64,000 bases of DNA from Strigops habroptila (GCF_004027225.2 NC_044282.2:50560576-50624575), one strand, 5' to 3'. Numbered from the stretch's first letter, positions 51,950 to 64,000 are shown. Numbers and translations are program-made. The notes: generated from the sequence alone by a model not told the origin.

Positions 51950-53573
51950 AATAGTCGATTAAAATAATTGCTTAACTACAACAAACTTTCACTGTACAGA
52001 AATACCTCATCTGGCTACTGGTGAGCCAGTACACTATTCAGCACAAAGTAGTGTTTGTAGGGATATTCCTCTAAACTTGGATTGCAGAAAAATATTTAGT
52101 CGCATTGTTACAATCATTCAGAGCATCATTTTTAGAGCTCCAGTGTATGTTAGGCCATCAGCAGGTAAAAAATGAAGCAAAAATAAAACAGAGGAACCAA
52201 TTTAATGCCCCAAAGAGTACACAATCTTCTAATATTCCAGTTACTGCAACATATTGAATTGACTATTGCTGAATGTGGGGCAGATGTTAGACACAGGTTA
52301 CCAGCAATGTCCAGTATCTTCCAGAAACCTCTGCAGTACCTCTAAGAAACTAATTCCCAGAAGAAAAATAGGCAGTTTTAAGGAAATACAGACTTAGTCT
52401 GATATTTTCTTGTTTTGGTTTGCTTGGGTTTTGTACTTTTGATTAATAAATTCTGATCCCAGAAGGTGGTGAACAAATAATGATGGATGTATATACTAAA
52501 AAAGCAGCCAGGAAGCTCTCAATATATTGTTCATGCCAGGGATTTTGTCAAGCTCCCATTGACACAGTCTTTGATTCAGGGCATTTACAACCCAACTAAT
52601 GGAAGACCTGTGTCATGTAACAACTTGAAAAGATTGATATGAACCTGTAATGTACAAGGAAATAAAGAAACTGATAAAATTTCAGTTAGGTAAAGACAAA
52701 TCGTAGAAAACCTCTGCCAAATCAGAAAAAAAAAAAATTGTCTTTCTAGAAAAGTAATTTTTTTCTTTTTAGTCAAAACCTCCAAATGTTTAAATTAAAA
52801 GATTTAAGCAAAACAAACACAGAAAAGTTTACATATTTTGACTTTTCCGTGTTTTTTTTCTTTTTTTTTCTTTTTAATTGAACATTGATTTTCAATAAAA
52901 ATCTTTGTTTTCAGTGAAAAGAATTCCTATTTTCCTACTCATCATCTTGTGTGAATGTCACCAGCAGGCCTGAAACCTGTATATGTATTCTTTAGCCAAA
53001 TACAAAGCTGGGTTGGCTGCTGCTAACACATATTGCCTCTGATTCTAGCATGTTGGTTTCCCCATTTATGGTGCACGCTCTTGGCATTTCAGCTACCACA
53101 GTGCCACAGGAGGTGTGCTAACTGCCTTTGCCAGATCCCTTGCCACTGTACCTTCATTTTCTTATTTATTCCCTGCCCCCACTGGCCATAAAGATTTACA
53201 GATAGAATTAATGTCTGCAGTCATACTTAGCATTGAATAAAAACAGGTTTTATAATTCCACTGTATACTTTGACATTGCTGCTTTGTTTTCAAGGAAACC
53301 TTTAATTGCAGGGTAAAATTTTAAAATTGCTATTGGGAAATTCAGTTTCTCCAGCAGCTGAAATATATGGTTTCATTGTATTAGCAAAGATTTGAAATGA
53401 AAGAGGAATCCCATGTGTAGTACCTCTTAAAATCATCAAGAAATGTGGTTTTGGAGTAAAAATAGTTAATCTCATTGTTAGATTAAACTGTGTAAACTTT
53501 CTGCTTCCTCTTCTCATCAACCAAAACCAAAATATTGAAAACAACCAAGCATTCACTTCAACATTGTTAATAA
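51950..53573. other. Intergenic DNA, nothing recognised
   Basis: AT-rich with A and T runs near 52,727-52,760 and 52,850-52,876. No gene. Confidence 0.5.
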
Positions 53574-53574
53574 A

Positions 53575-53632
53575 TCATAGAATCATAGAATAGCTAGGGT
53601 TGGAAAGGACCTTAAGATCATCCAGTTCCAAT
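53575..53632 (-). mobile_element. Minimal CR1 LINE 3' tip
   Basis: Only the terminal 'catagaatcatagaatag' and 'ggttggaaaggaccttaaga' blocks remain. Confidence 0.9.
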
Positions 53633-53634
53633 GT

Positions 53635-55146
53635 CTAAAATTTTTCATTTTCAAAGTTTCTATGCTAAATGTAATTGGATTTTTAAAATAGTAAAATAAA
53701 GCAAACACAAGTATATAAAAAATCAGTTTTTATAACAAAAATAGATATTACATAAAACCCAAGACAGAATTTGGAAGGGAAGTGAATTAATTCTCTTTTG
53801 TTTGTTCTGCCAGGAAGATGAACCATTCAAAAGTCTGGCCACTGTACAGAAACTCATTTTGCCCTTTTTTTGCTGAGGATTTTATGCTAGGACTGGTCTC
53901 TTGACTAGAGATCTGGATTCACTGTGAGTTGTCCTATAAACTGGCTGAGTGACTGTGTGCAAGTGTCAATCCTGTAGTGTGGTTTGAGACCAAATTTGCC
54001 ATCCATCCGCATTCCTTGTTTGCATAAACTCCTTCAGTTTAGTTTTGGAACAACCCCACCACTTTGCATCCCTTCCTCCTGCCCATGTTTACTGCTGTTT
54101 CTGGGACTGGCTGTGATTTGGTGCAGATGTAATCACAGTTTTCTAGACTGGTCTGTAAAATAAGGTTAATAAAACTTCTCCTATCCACTTCTTGTCTCTC
54201 TAGGGAGGGCTGCTCAGCAAAGGTGCAGTATGTGGGATTACGGTGCATGCTTTCATAGCCATGGTGGTCTTAATCTCCATTTATTTCAGGGTTTTGGTGT
54301 ATCTTATTAAGGAGAATATGAACCATAAGATGCTCAGTGGACATCAGTTGGTATGTTTGGAGTGGATCTTGGGAAAGTAATGAAAACAGAAATCCCTCTC
54401 TAGTCTGTTACCAGTCTTCACTTCCCTCCTCTGCCATTTTCCTAGCTAGGAGCCTGAGCTCCTTTGTTTCAAAGCAGCATTCACTGCTATAAAACTTAGA
54501 GCAACAACTCTCTAGTTGCTAGCATTAAAGTAGAAATCGTGTCATGGTATCTTCATTGCTACTCTTAACTGTAGTAGGTAGGCCAAAACTGTACATGAGA
54601 GATAATCATGCTTCCTCCGTTTATTATGCAGCAATATCCTTCATGTTATAGCTTTCCATGATGTAGACTGTTGAATGCACGATAACGTCTCAGCTAAGAG
54701 TGTCAAGGTGTTACCATTATGAACTGATTTCAGCACTCATCCAAAGTGTCACCATGTGCATAGATAGGAAAACTCTTTCCAAACTGGACTTAACAATGAA
54801 CTGATTTGGATATTTAACTTGGGAAAGAAGGGTATGAAATGTGTGCAGCTTCAGACTTTAACATGCCTCTGGATATAGAAGGTCTTTCCACAATGAAGTA
54901 AAAATAAATGCACAAATATTACACAGGATGGTGCTCAGAAAACGCAATAGCTTGACTTTTTTTTTTTTTAAATGATGCCTATATTATGAAATAAAATCTT
55001 ATTCCAAGCAGAGACCAATATCATGTGTAAAACTGGAAGGCCTTGTATTCTTTGTGTTAATAGAAGGAAACCAGCACAGGGAAAAAGCTTTCATGGTAAT
55101 TTATGAAAAAAATTGTGGGTTAACTTGGTCTAGTCCAAGTTAACTT
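53635..55146. other. Intergenic DNA, nothing recognised
   Basis: No gene or repeat apart from short homopolymers (T run at about 54,958-54,969). Confidence 0.5.
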
Positions 55147-55147
55147 G

Positions 55148-55261
55148 GACCATCTCACTCATCCTAGTGAGATGTCCCTCCCCTTGGCAGGAGGTTTGGA
55201 ACTAGATAATCTTAAGGTCCTTTCCAACCCAAACCATTCTATGATTCTATGATTCTATAAC
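55148..55261 (+). mobile_element. CR1 LINE 3' end with intact terminal repeats
   Basis: Plus-strand CR1 3' end: 'taatcttaaggtcctttcca', then 'acccaaaccattctatgatt' and 'ctatgattctata', with two or more terminal 8-mer units preserved, suggesting a younger copy. Confidence 0.92.
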
Positions 55262-55264
55262 TAA

Positions 55265-56150
55265 TCTTGAAGCAGAACTTTTAAAAAAAAAATCTTCTTT
55301 TTAATGCTGCTCCTTAGAGCAAACACTGCTTTCTGAAAACAAAAACAAAACAAAAAACAACAACAAAAAAAACCCCAACAATAACAACAAAAGACAGAAT
55401 ATGGGTTCATAATGTTTTTGGTTTGAATGGAGCGAAAACCTGCACAGCTACTCTTTAACAGTATCAGAGTAAACACTTCATACATGAAAAACAGACTTAA
55501 AATAATCCCAATATGTATTTGGAGCTAGATCAGTTGATCTGTGCTGCTTAGAGGAGCCCAGCTCTAAAGTGAACTTTTGTAACAGTCATTAGAAAATAAA
55601 TTGCTGTGGTTCTTTTGTTCTACGCTGGAGAATAAAAATCCCCTCAGAATTCTTTCCCCTTTTTTATTTCTCTGATAGGTGTTTTGCATGTTGGGGATCA
55701 GTTTTAGTGGTGTGGGAAGAGTATTGCTAGCCTTTGTAGAAACCTGTCTTTGTAGGGGCTGGAGTGTCATGTAATAATATAGTGTTGGAGAGCATAGCAT
55801 AGACAAAGGCTGCTGTAGGAGCAAAGCAGGCACCAGATGGTGACTCCCGTTTCACATTCTGGTTCTGTGTTCTTGTTCCAGCAGGACTTCACTGCAATGA
55901 GCTTTTCTGCTGCAAAAGTTTATGTCCCACATCTGCACCAGCTCCAGGAGGCAAGCTGATGCAGAAGGATGGCAGCCAAAGAGATTTTTGCTTGATTCCT
56001 CTTCTCTGCTACCAGAGGATTAATAGACATTAATACATGCCTCTTCACATGCACTCCACTATTGTCAGGCAGTTCTGTAACAGAGTTTGTTAGGCCTTGA
56101 TATGCCCTTTAGGATTACATCACACAGTAACTGCTGAGATCTGGGTTTAT
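55265..56150. other. Intergenic DNA with A/C-rich low-complexity tract
   Basis: A/C-rich simple sequence at 55337-55392; nothing else recognised. Confidence 0.5.
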
Positions 56151-56153
56151 AGA

Positions 56154-56191
56154 ATTGCTTATCCTTGCATGGATTGCTTATCCTTGCATGG
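56154..56191. repeat. 19-bp perfect tandem duplication
   Basis: ATTGCTTATCCTTGCATGG is present twice head to tail with no mismatch, implying a recent duplication. Confidence 0.95.
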
Positions 56192-56257
56192 ACCTTGTTA
56201 AAAATCTCGTGTAATTTCTATTCCACCCTCTTCTATCCTTTTCTATCCTTTTTTACT

Positions 56258-56358
56258 TTGCTATGCTATGATATGTGATGCGGTGTGATGCTATGCTATA
56301 ATATGCTATGCTATAATATGCTATAATATGCTATGCAATGCCATGCCATTCCATTCCT
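56258..56358. repeat. Small ATGCTAT/ATAATATGCT satellite
   Basis: About 100 bases of tandem 5-mer and 10-mer units (ctatg, ctataatatg), degrading to ccatg/ccatt at the right edge. Preceded by a ttctatcctt duplication. Confidence 0.9.
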
Positions 56359-56359
56359 T

Positions 56360-58404
56360 CGTACACCATGGCTATCAGTGGTGTCTATTGCTTATTTTAC
56401 TGTAATATTTTTTCTTGTACAAAAGAGACATTTTCTTTCCTTGCCCTCCCTCAAAGTCTCTCCCTGTGAAAGAGTGAAATGAATGAAAGAGGCTGCCCAT
56501 GGCAGTTTCACCAAGACTGCAAGAACCCTGGATAAGACTGAGCCCATAAATTCATCTTACAAGAATTCAGATTTAGTCTTGACACATAGATGAAGGTGTA
56601 TTTGGTAATAGCAAAACCAACAGCAATTATCATATGAATTACAAAATTATATAATATTATTTTTACTTCGGAAGGTAGTAGAACTACTTCTGTGAAGCCA
56701 ATTTTCTTCCCCTTCCCTTTGCACAGAACTAGTAAAACCATCAAATGTGGAGTTTATGTTTGATTGGGGTGGGTCTTTTTGTTTGTGTGGGGTTTTTTCT
56801 TTTCTTCTAGCATAAAACTTCCTGCAGAAACTTCTGAAGGAATATTTCTCCTTTGAAGCCAATCATTTGAAATCCTGATGTAAGCCTAACAGGTGAACCA
56901 ATGCCTGTGAGCCCTGGGTCTTTTAAGAGAAGCTTCTTCATCAGTGTTTGAGCCTCTGGTGAATAGCTCACTGCAGCTCTGTTTATATAGACATATGGTG
57001 TGAAGAACACTAATACAGTTGTCTGTGCACAACTGTAACAAACAATCTGCTTATTGTGTATTTTTTTAGTCAACACTTCATGCTGTCTAACAGGTGGCCC
57101 CAAGTTACAAAAGGCACACTGTCGGGGTAGAACAAACCCCATTTACACAAGAGCCTTGACTGGACATAGTGACTAAGGCAGCCTGCAAAATCAACCTTAG
57201 AACATGATTGTTTAAAACACTTAAATGCCACAAACCTCCAATGAATATGAGCCTTGCCTTTTTTACCATCCTTCTGTTGCTCTCAATCTATCTCAAGGCC
57301 AGTGGAGTTAATTCCTCCCAATGAATGAATGCCAAACAACATTAAAAAATCTCTTGTATATTATATGTCTCAAGTTTATAGATATAATGCAGTATGATTT
57401 CTGTAAAAATTGAAGCTATTTTCATTTTAATTAGCCTATCAAGTTTCATTACAAGTTTTCAGTCTGTTAGGACCATGGTTTCACCTGTAATCTTGGAGGT
57501 TTTAAGTGTGTTGCACACTATGAGTATTTAGGAGCACAAGGTTTGTTCATGTTCACCGCAAAGGAGGTAAAGTGAATAATTCAGCTTTTTCTCTAAAAAG
57601 AAATTTCTGTTACATTCCTCATTTCATTCTCCTTTGTGACCTTTTCCCCAGAAATCTCCTCATCATTCACTGCTTTTAGTTGCTAAAATTTTCTTCTTGA
57701 TATGCAATGCTGGAGCATTAGGTTTTCACTTATTCTGTAGGAAGTTGATGTTTATGGTTGTGGGTTTGGTTTTTTTTTTTGTTTGTTTGCTTGCTTGTTT
57801 GTGTGTACTTTTTTTGTTGTTGTTGTTGTTTTAAATAATTTATTTATTCAGTGGAAATCCCCTGGCAGAGAGGGAGATTCCCAGGACAGGATTTCTTAAA
57901 AGTTTCTGGAATTCTGTTTTTGATACAATACTTGATTCAGCTCTCATTGATTTTACAGAGGTGGATCAGGTCCCATGTGAAAATCACTAATGGTAGTGGG
58001 GTGGAAATGGACAGTACTATCAACCCTGTAAAGCAGGAGCACAAATGATTACATCTATATAGTAAAGTGGGCAGTAATTTACATAACATGCAGAAAAATA
58101 CCAATATTCTCAGGCTGTGTCTGTCTCAATTAACTTCAGTTATAAGTATATTCCAAGCAAAACTTCTAGGGTCTCCCAGCAGCCAATGGTGAGAGATGGG
58201 CACTCCCAGAAGGCAGTTCATCTTGTACCAAGGCAGGTGTCTACAAAAGCTGTAAGAAAACTCTTCTGAAATGCCCATCTCTCCTTTGACAAAGGGAGTT
58301 CCAAGGTGAATAATGTCTAGCTTCTCAGTGGTTACAGTAAGATGAGACAAATCCCACCCATTTCAACCAGATGTGTGAAAATGAAAATAGTCTTTTTCTG
58401 GCTA
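56360..58404. other. Intergenic DNA, T-rich low complexity near 57.8 kb
   Basis: A GTTT/GTT-rich tract at 57761-57832. The longest frame (56807-57142, minus, 111 codons) is unrecognised. No gene. Confidence 0.5.
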
Positions 58405-58405
58405 G

Positions 58406-58973
58406 CAGGACTAGGGAGGTGATTGTCCCCCTGTACTTGGCACTGGTGAGGCTACACCTCAAATACTGTGTTCAGTTTCAGACCCCTCACTACAAGGCAT
58501 TGAGGTGCTGGAGTTTGTTCAAAGAAGGGCAATGAAATTGGTGAAGAGTCTAGAGCACAGGTCTTATGAGGAATGGCTGAGGGAACTAGGGTTGTTTAGT
58601 CTGGAGAAAAGAAAGCTGATGGGAGATCTTATCACTCCCTAAACTATCTGAAAGGAGGTTATAGTGAGGTGGCTGTTGGTCTCTTCTCCCAAGTAACAAG
58701 TGATAGGACAAGAAGAAATGGCCTCAAGCTGTGCCAGGGGAGGTTTAGATTGGATATTAGGGAAATATTTCCTCACCAAAAGTGTTGTCAATGCACTGGA
58801 GCAGGCTGCTCAGGGAAGTGGTTGTGTGACCATCCCTGAAGGTATTTAAAAGATGTGTAGATGTGATGCTTAGTGACATGGTTTAGTGGTGGACTTGGCA
58901 GTGCTGGGTTAATGGTTGGAGTCGATGATCTTAAAGGTCCTTTCCAATCTAAACTATTTATGATTCTATAAGA
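58406..58973 (+). mobile_element. CR1 LINE fragment, ORF2 tail to 3' end
   Basis: Plus-strand copy from 'gtacttggcactggtgaggc' (ORF2 tail) through 'atgaggaatggctgagggaa' to 'ggtcctttccaatctaaact' and a terminal ATGATTCTATA. The ORF is broken by stops and indels. Confidence 0.95.
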
Positions 58974-58979
58974 GTATTT

Positions 58980-59815
58980 TTGAGATGGTGTCTTCCCTCA
59001 AAAGGTGTTTTCCTTCAGTTCTGCACGGTACCGAGTGCTTTCTGAATTCTTGTGTTCAGCAAGATTTGACAGTGCTGACTATTTTATGATAGAATGAAGC
59101 ATCTTGGTAGCCTGGCTAAAAAATTATTCAATGAAGATTTGGATAGGTTTCATTTTTTTGTGAGATACTGGCTTTTATCCTATGATGATCAGTTTCAAAG
59201 GTTACTTATGCAGATAAGTGTTCCCATTATTTTTTCCTGCATTTTTTCATCCCACTCCCATCGTTTTTGCAACGTGTGTGAGCCTTTTGAAGCATGCACA
59301 TGTTTTCTCAAGAGACAATAACTGGATGAGATTAGATAGAGCCTGAACCAAACCTCACAAAGTCAGTAGAAAAATTCCAATGGCTTTAATGGTATTTGGG
59401 TGAAGCTACTATGATGCTAATTCATGAGGATGCCTTGCTTGATTTAAAAGAAGAGCTACATTAGATATCATGTCTGGAGCACTTCATATAATTTGCTGGG
59501 AAAGTCTGATGTAACCTAAGTCTATTGGATAGCATTGTACACATGCATATCTCACAGGTTACAGAACAAATTAAATCTTCATTGGTGATCACATCAGTGA
59601 ACTCTTATGAACTACATATGATTTAGAAATAAAATTTTGCAGTCAAACCTAAGGGTCAAGACTTCATTTGCCTTATCATACTGGCTCAATTTTTTTGGTT
59701 GTTGACCATAAGAGATAACTAAGATGGTGGATTGAAATGGAAAATTAAACCATAAAAAGGAATAGTCTCACATTATGGGGTTTTGTGTGTATGCTTGGAT
59801 TATGGATTTATGTAT
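58980..59815. other. Intergenic DNA, nothing recognised
   Basis: AT-rich. One 75-codon frame without similarity. Confidence 0.5.
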
Positions 59816-59817
59816 AT

Positions 59818-60633
59818 ATGCTTTGAATTGAAATTGGCCAGAGCTGTCAAAAAGTACAAGAAAGGGTTTTTCAGGTATGTAAACAACAAGCAGAAACAGA
59901 AGGAAAATATTGGCCTGCTGTTAAGCAGAAGGCAATTAGTCACTACAGTGCTGAAAAGGAAGAGGTTCTCAACACTTTCTTCACTTCTGTCTTTAGGAGG
60001 TGAGCCGCAGGCCATAGGAACATAAATCCACATTGGTGCAGACACAGATCCACTGTCAGTGAAGGAAGAGTTGGTATATGGACTGTTACAGGAGCTTAAA
60101 CACTACAAATCAATGGGCCCTGACAATATCCACCTGAGGGCATTAAGAGAGCTGACTGATGTTGTTGTGAAGCTGCTCTCTATAATAACTGAGAAGTCAT
60201 AGAGAGTAGGGCAGAAGACTGGAAGAAGGCAAATGTCACCCCCATCTACAAGAAGGGCTCAAAGAGGATCCAGGAAATTATAGGCCCATCAGTCTTACTT
60301 CAGTCCCTGGGAAAGTTACGGAGTGAATCCTGGGGGCTATCACAAGTTAAATGAAGCATATGATTGAGAAAAGGCGGCATGGATTCACCAGGGTCAAATC
60401 ATTCTTGACAAACCTGATTGCCTTCCACGATAAAGTAAGCTTCTCAGTTGATGCGGGGTGAGCAGTGGGCATTGTTTGCCTGGATTTCTCCAAGGCTTTC
60501 AATACAGTTTCCCACAGCCTCCTTCTATAGAAACTGTCATGTTACGATCTAGACAAGTGGTCTGTTCTAGGTTGAACCAGATGATCCTTGAGGTCGCTTC
60601 CAACTTGGTATTCTATGTATCTATGTATTCTTC
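59818..60633 (+). mobile_element. Degenerate CR1 LINE with endonuclease/RT region fused to its 3' tip
   Basis: Plus-strand CR1 ORF2 coding DNA: 59.83-60.0 kb corresponds to the linker before RT (KKYKKGFFRYVNNKQKQKEN); about 60.09-60.14 kb to the [14 protein letters not shown] block; 60,470-60,530 to an RT core reading VCLDFSKAFNTVSHSLL. Stops and frameshifts separate these. The rest of RT is missing: sequence jumps to the 3' end (gatgatccttgaggtcgctt, then tattctatg repeats to 60,633). This is an internal deletion derivative, the only copy here with the RT core. Confidence 0.9.
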
Positions 60634-60634
60634 G

Positions 60635-61748
60635 AAAAAATAAATTTTCTAGAACCTGGACAGACATTCTAAACACCAGTATTGTTGCATAGGATAAGAT
60701 CTAAAGTTCATGAAGTCCAGGATCCTATCTTCAGCAGTGGCCAATATGAGATAAAGATATAAAGATACTCTGCCCCAATATTATATCTTTTCTGTCCTCT
60801 AACAGATTGAGATTGGCTTCCAAGTGTGAAATTAAATTCCAAAATTTTTGTTACAAATATATATACATAAATTAATATAGCTGTATCCACATATTGCTAT
60901 GTATATGTGTGTGGATATATATATATGGCTATACTGTTATCTACAAAGGTTGTATTCACATCATTCTATTGAGCACTTATATCTAATATATAAAACATTG
61001 TTCTTTGATTTCCTTATGACATGAAAAGAAAAGAAATAAGTGCATGGTAAGATCAATCTTTATTCCATTCTTGTTGATTATATCTATACTAGTGAGCTAA
61101 CAGGACCCAGAGCCATTACTGAAACTCAATAATTTATTTTGCTGAAAAACATTCCCTGGCACAACTTTGATCAAGACCAATTAACAGTGTCCCAGACAAT
61201 TCCCAGGCAAAGTTCAGGAGTTTAAACAGGCCAAGGACCACTCTCAGTTTGGATTGGCCATCTTGTTTTGGAAACTAAGAAAGTTTAATAGCAGAGACTT
61301 GACCAGACCACACCAGCTGGCCCTCTCTCTTGAGTATTTTGCTTTTGTGTGATCTTGGTATGCATGATATAAGAAAAAGTCTCCTTGGCTCCAATATTAT
61401 AATATTCTCCAATAATATCCAATATAATATCTCCAATACTCTCCAATAATATCCAGAGTACCAATATTATAATAATCAGGACCAAGGAGTTTGGGTTTTT
61501 ATTTCTCCTAGTGCGGAGAAGGACAATAAAAATGCCATCATTGCGAAAGATGAGAAGTTTATATAGGACAGTTTATGTAAATTTATGTATTTCCAGTTTA
61601 AAAAAAGGTACTTTCATTTGTAGTGGTATATTTCAAGTGATCTGATAATCTGGGTGCAACAATATTTCAACAATATCTGAAATTAGGGTTTTTTACTGAT
61701 TTAAAACTCAATCCAGCATTCTGCAGGTTTCTGTAGTACCAGCAGCTT
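60635..61748. other. Intergenic DNA with TA repeats and a CCAATAATAT cluster
   Basis: TG/TA microsatellite near 60,900-60,926. A local AT-rich repeat cluster sits at 61,388-61,478 (listed separately), and a dispersed 25-mer at 61,332-61,356. No gene. Confidence 0.5.
61388..61478. repeat. CTCCAATA/ATATTATAAT tandem cluster with inverted character
   Basis: CTCCAATA occurs four times within about 60 bases, and CCAATATTATAAT occurs at both ends of the cluster. Units are partly self-complementary (aatatt, ataatatt). Confidence 0.8.
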
Positions 61749-61749
61749 G

Positions 61750-61972
61750 GAATCATAGAATGGTTAGGGTTGGAAAGGACCTTAAGATCATCTGGTTCCA
61801 ACCCCCCTGCCATGGGCAGGGACACCTCACACTAGACCACGTCACTCAAGGTTCTGTCCAACCTGGCCTTGAACACTGCCAGGGATGGAGCATTTACCAC
61901 TTCTTTGAGTAACCTGTTCCAGTGCCTCACCACCCTCACAGTAAAGAACTTCTTCCTTATATCTCGTATCTT
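61750..61972 (-). mobile_element. CR1 LINE 3' fragment
   Basis: Minus-strand copy from 'gaatcatagaatggttaggg' through 'ccatgggcagggacacctca' to 'tcaccaccctcacagtaaag'. Confidence 0.93.
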
Positions 61973-61974
61973 CC

Positions 61975-64000
61975 AAAGGAGACCATCTGCCTGCTTTTTT
62001 ATTAACTTTTAGAGCATTGCACTCAGATAACAATGGTCAGCACTGGTCCTTAGTGAATACAGTTCCATGTTCTGTAAAATCTTTACCCTCTTACCACTGA
62101 AAAGGAATTAAATGGAAACAGAAATAAAACTCTTCGGTTTTCAATCCTGCTGTAATTTTTGACAGCTGCATAAGACAATTGTTATTGGGAGGGAGAATTA
62201 ATACTAAATTCAGAAAGTTTTCAGGTGGTGTAAGCTCAATGTCTCTGCCATATGTTTGAGGAAGATTGATGCACCTGAGGCACTTCTGAGTCTGGACATC
62301 TGCTTTACAGTATGTCACATTTATAGTAGCTCGGTGTAGCTGGGGTCACAAGCTCTTCAATTTCTACTAGTGCCTTAGGGCTGTCATTTGTAAAGTTCTT
62401 CAACTAAATTCCTTTTAAATGTTACACCAAAAGGCCTTTTTATAAACATATGTGTGTGTGTATGTATATATATACACATATATATACTTACCGAGTCTTC
62501 TGTTTACTAGTTCTAAAATACAACCAAAAGAACTTTTATTCCAAAAATAATGATAAGCAGTTCTCTGAGTAAAAAAGCCAGTATCAGCAGTTACTGTCCT
62601 GTCTGCCCTGGAGGGGATTCTGTGCCTTTAAGAATGAACTGGACTGCAATAAAATCAACACTTTCTTTCTGCAAGATGGATAGCTTCCTTTTATAGGCTT
62701 TACACTACTGCCTGATGTCCTTAAAATAAATTCCGCATTCTAAAATACATGCTTTAATTTAGCTTCTGGAAAACATTTTATTGCCTGTACATGGGAAATC
62801 AAAGTAATTGTTCAAGTTATTGTACAATATATCTCACTGTAGCAGGGAGGATGAATCTATGAATCTCTCTCCTTTCAGTCTAATTGCAAAATACCTTCAT
62901 TTTTTTCCCACTTCTCCAGCTTTACTATAATTAACATAGCTGGAATATTGCCTCAGTGTTTTCAAGACCATCTCACTTTCCATAGCCAGACAGATATTTT
63001 GAAAGATAAATAGACAGGTTTAAACTGTACTATTAGAGCCCTGTGCTTTGTGGAGGGATGGAAGTAACAGAAAAAAAAGACGGGTGCTTTGCCTGTGCGG
63101 TGGCTCCATCCCTGCATTTGCTGCACTACATGTCTTCGGAAAGGTAATATAAAACATACAGCAATAATATTAATCACATCGAGTCACAATTAAAATACAT
63201 ATGGAACAAGGTCAAGTGTGTTCCTGAATAGGAGGTTTGAAGACATCTGCACAGTGATGGGGTTTTACCACGTAACATGCAGGAGTGTGCTCTGCACTGG
63301 CTAATACTGATAGATATTGGACTTCCTTGTCCCTTCCAAAGGTCAGATCATTTAAGAGTTATTATCTCCAGAGGTTTTTACAAGGGTAGGCAGTGTCTGT
63401 GGTTATACTATTCTAATAACAATTGTTCCTACTCTTTTTTGGGGTGAGTCCCATTATTCTTTTCTATGTCTGGGTACAATATGATCAGCCTATGTTTCAT
63501 TCTGTATCAGTTTTCCCTTAATTCTTTTTTTTGTCCCTGCATGTTTTTTTCCATCTTGGAGTTTGGTGATTTTTGTTTGTTTGTTTGGTTTGGTTTGTGT
63601 GGTGTGGGTTTTTTTGAATGTATATGTGTTTTCTTTGATTTGTTTTACTATTTTTGTCACTTAATATCTTGATCTTTTATTTTTATTTTCCCTTCCCCCT
63701 TCTTTTCTCCCCATCCTTTTTTCTATTTTATGTGCCTTGCTCCCTTTCCATGTATTTTTCCTGTATCTTTGCTCTAAAAAGGCCACCTAAGGTTGCACTG
63801 CCAGGGTACAGTCTCCCTGGCTTACCTTGGAATGAGACAGTATTTTCCCTGAGGTTTGTGGTTCAAACACTCTCTCTTTTGCCCACCTAATGGGGTGAGA
63901 ACCCCTCTATCCGTAGCAGACTATTTCTCCCTGGAGTATTTTGCTTGTGTGTGATCTTCTGAGAAGTCTGAACACTGGACGTAGTCAAAGAGAATGATAG
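61975..64000. other. Intergenic DNA at the right edge; simple repeats and a possible unknown repeat end
   Basis: TG/TA microsatellite at 62,445-62,486 and T/GTTT-rich DNA at 63,500-63,730. A 25-mer at 63,934-63,958 matches 61,332-61,356 with one mismatch. No gene. Confidence 0.5.
62445..62486. repeat. TG/TA microsatellite
   Basis: TGTGTGTGTATG followed by TATATATA and ACACATATATATAC. Confidence 0.9.

Noticed and set aside
61332..63958. Full endogenous retrovirus between the two 25-mers
   Set aside because: No retroviral coding sequence is visible between them; the interval instead contains a CR1 fragment and simple repeats. Only the short repeat itself is supported.

Overview
The window is a piece of a vertebrate chromosome, most likely from a bird. 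Two things point there. The only repeat family I recognise is CR1 LINE, with the avian-type 3' end (copies of ATTCTATG behind a 'tttccaaccc' block). The only gene I can support is MYCN, whose protein starts [10 protein letters not shown], lacking the short extra N-terminus I remember for human N-Myc. I cannot name the species.

Layout. 1-25,800 is AT-rich intergenic DNA with almost no recognisable transposons and no supportable gene. 26,480-30,780 is a large CpG island holding the MYCN promoter, non-coding exon 1, intron 1 and coding exon 2. Exon 3 and the 3' UTR run to about 33,045 (two poly(A) signals). From 34,600 to the right edge the DNA is again gene-poor but contains about a dozen CR1 fragments in both orientations. 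It also holds several simple repeats, a small AT-rich satellite (56.3 kb), and a second, isolated CpG island near 49.3-49.75 kb with a canonical MYC/MAX E-box.

How it works together. MYCN is a bHLH-zipper transcription factor that pairs with MAX. The promoter has a perfect E2F palindrome about 200 bp upstream of a start site placed by recalled similarity to the human mRNA 5' end. Exon 1 carries an upstream ORF which, after the predicted splice, runs into exon 2 and stops 7 nt before the MYCN start codon. The 3' UTR carries seed matches for miR-101 (two 8-mers), let-7 (two), miR-19, miR-17 and miR-29, plus a Pumilio site. Together these suggest cell-cycle (E2F), translational (uORF) and microRNA control.

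No tRNA, rRNA, CRISPR or operon-like structure was seen. Most other open frames are chance frames in GC-rich or repeat DNA. The open frames judged worth a note are the exon 1 uORF, the intron-1 antisense frame, the intron 2 read-through and the CR1 reverse-transcriptase remnants. No wholly new system is evident; the best leads are the spliced uORF, the intron-1 antisense frame, the orphan CpG island and a dispersed repeat pair at 61.3/63.9 kb.
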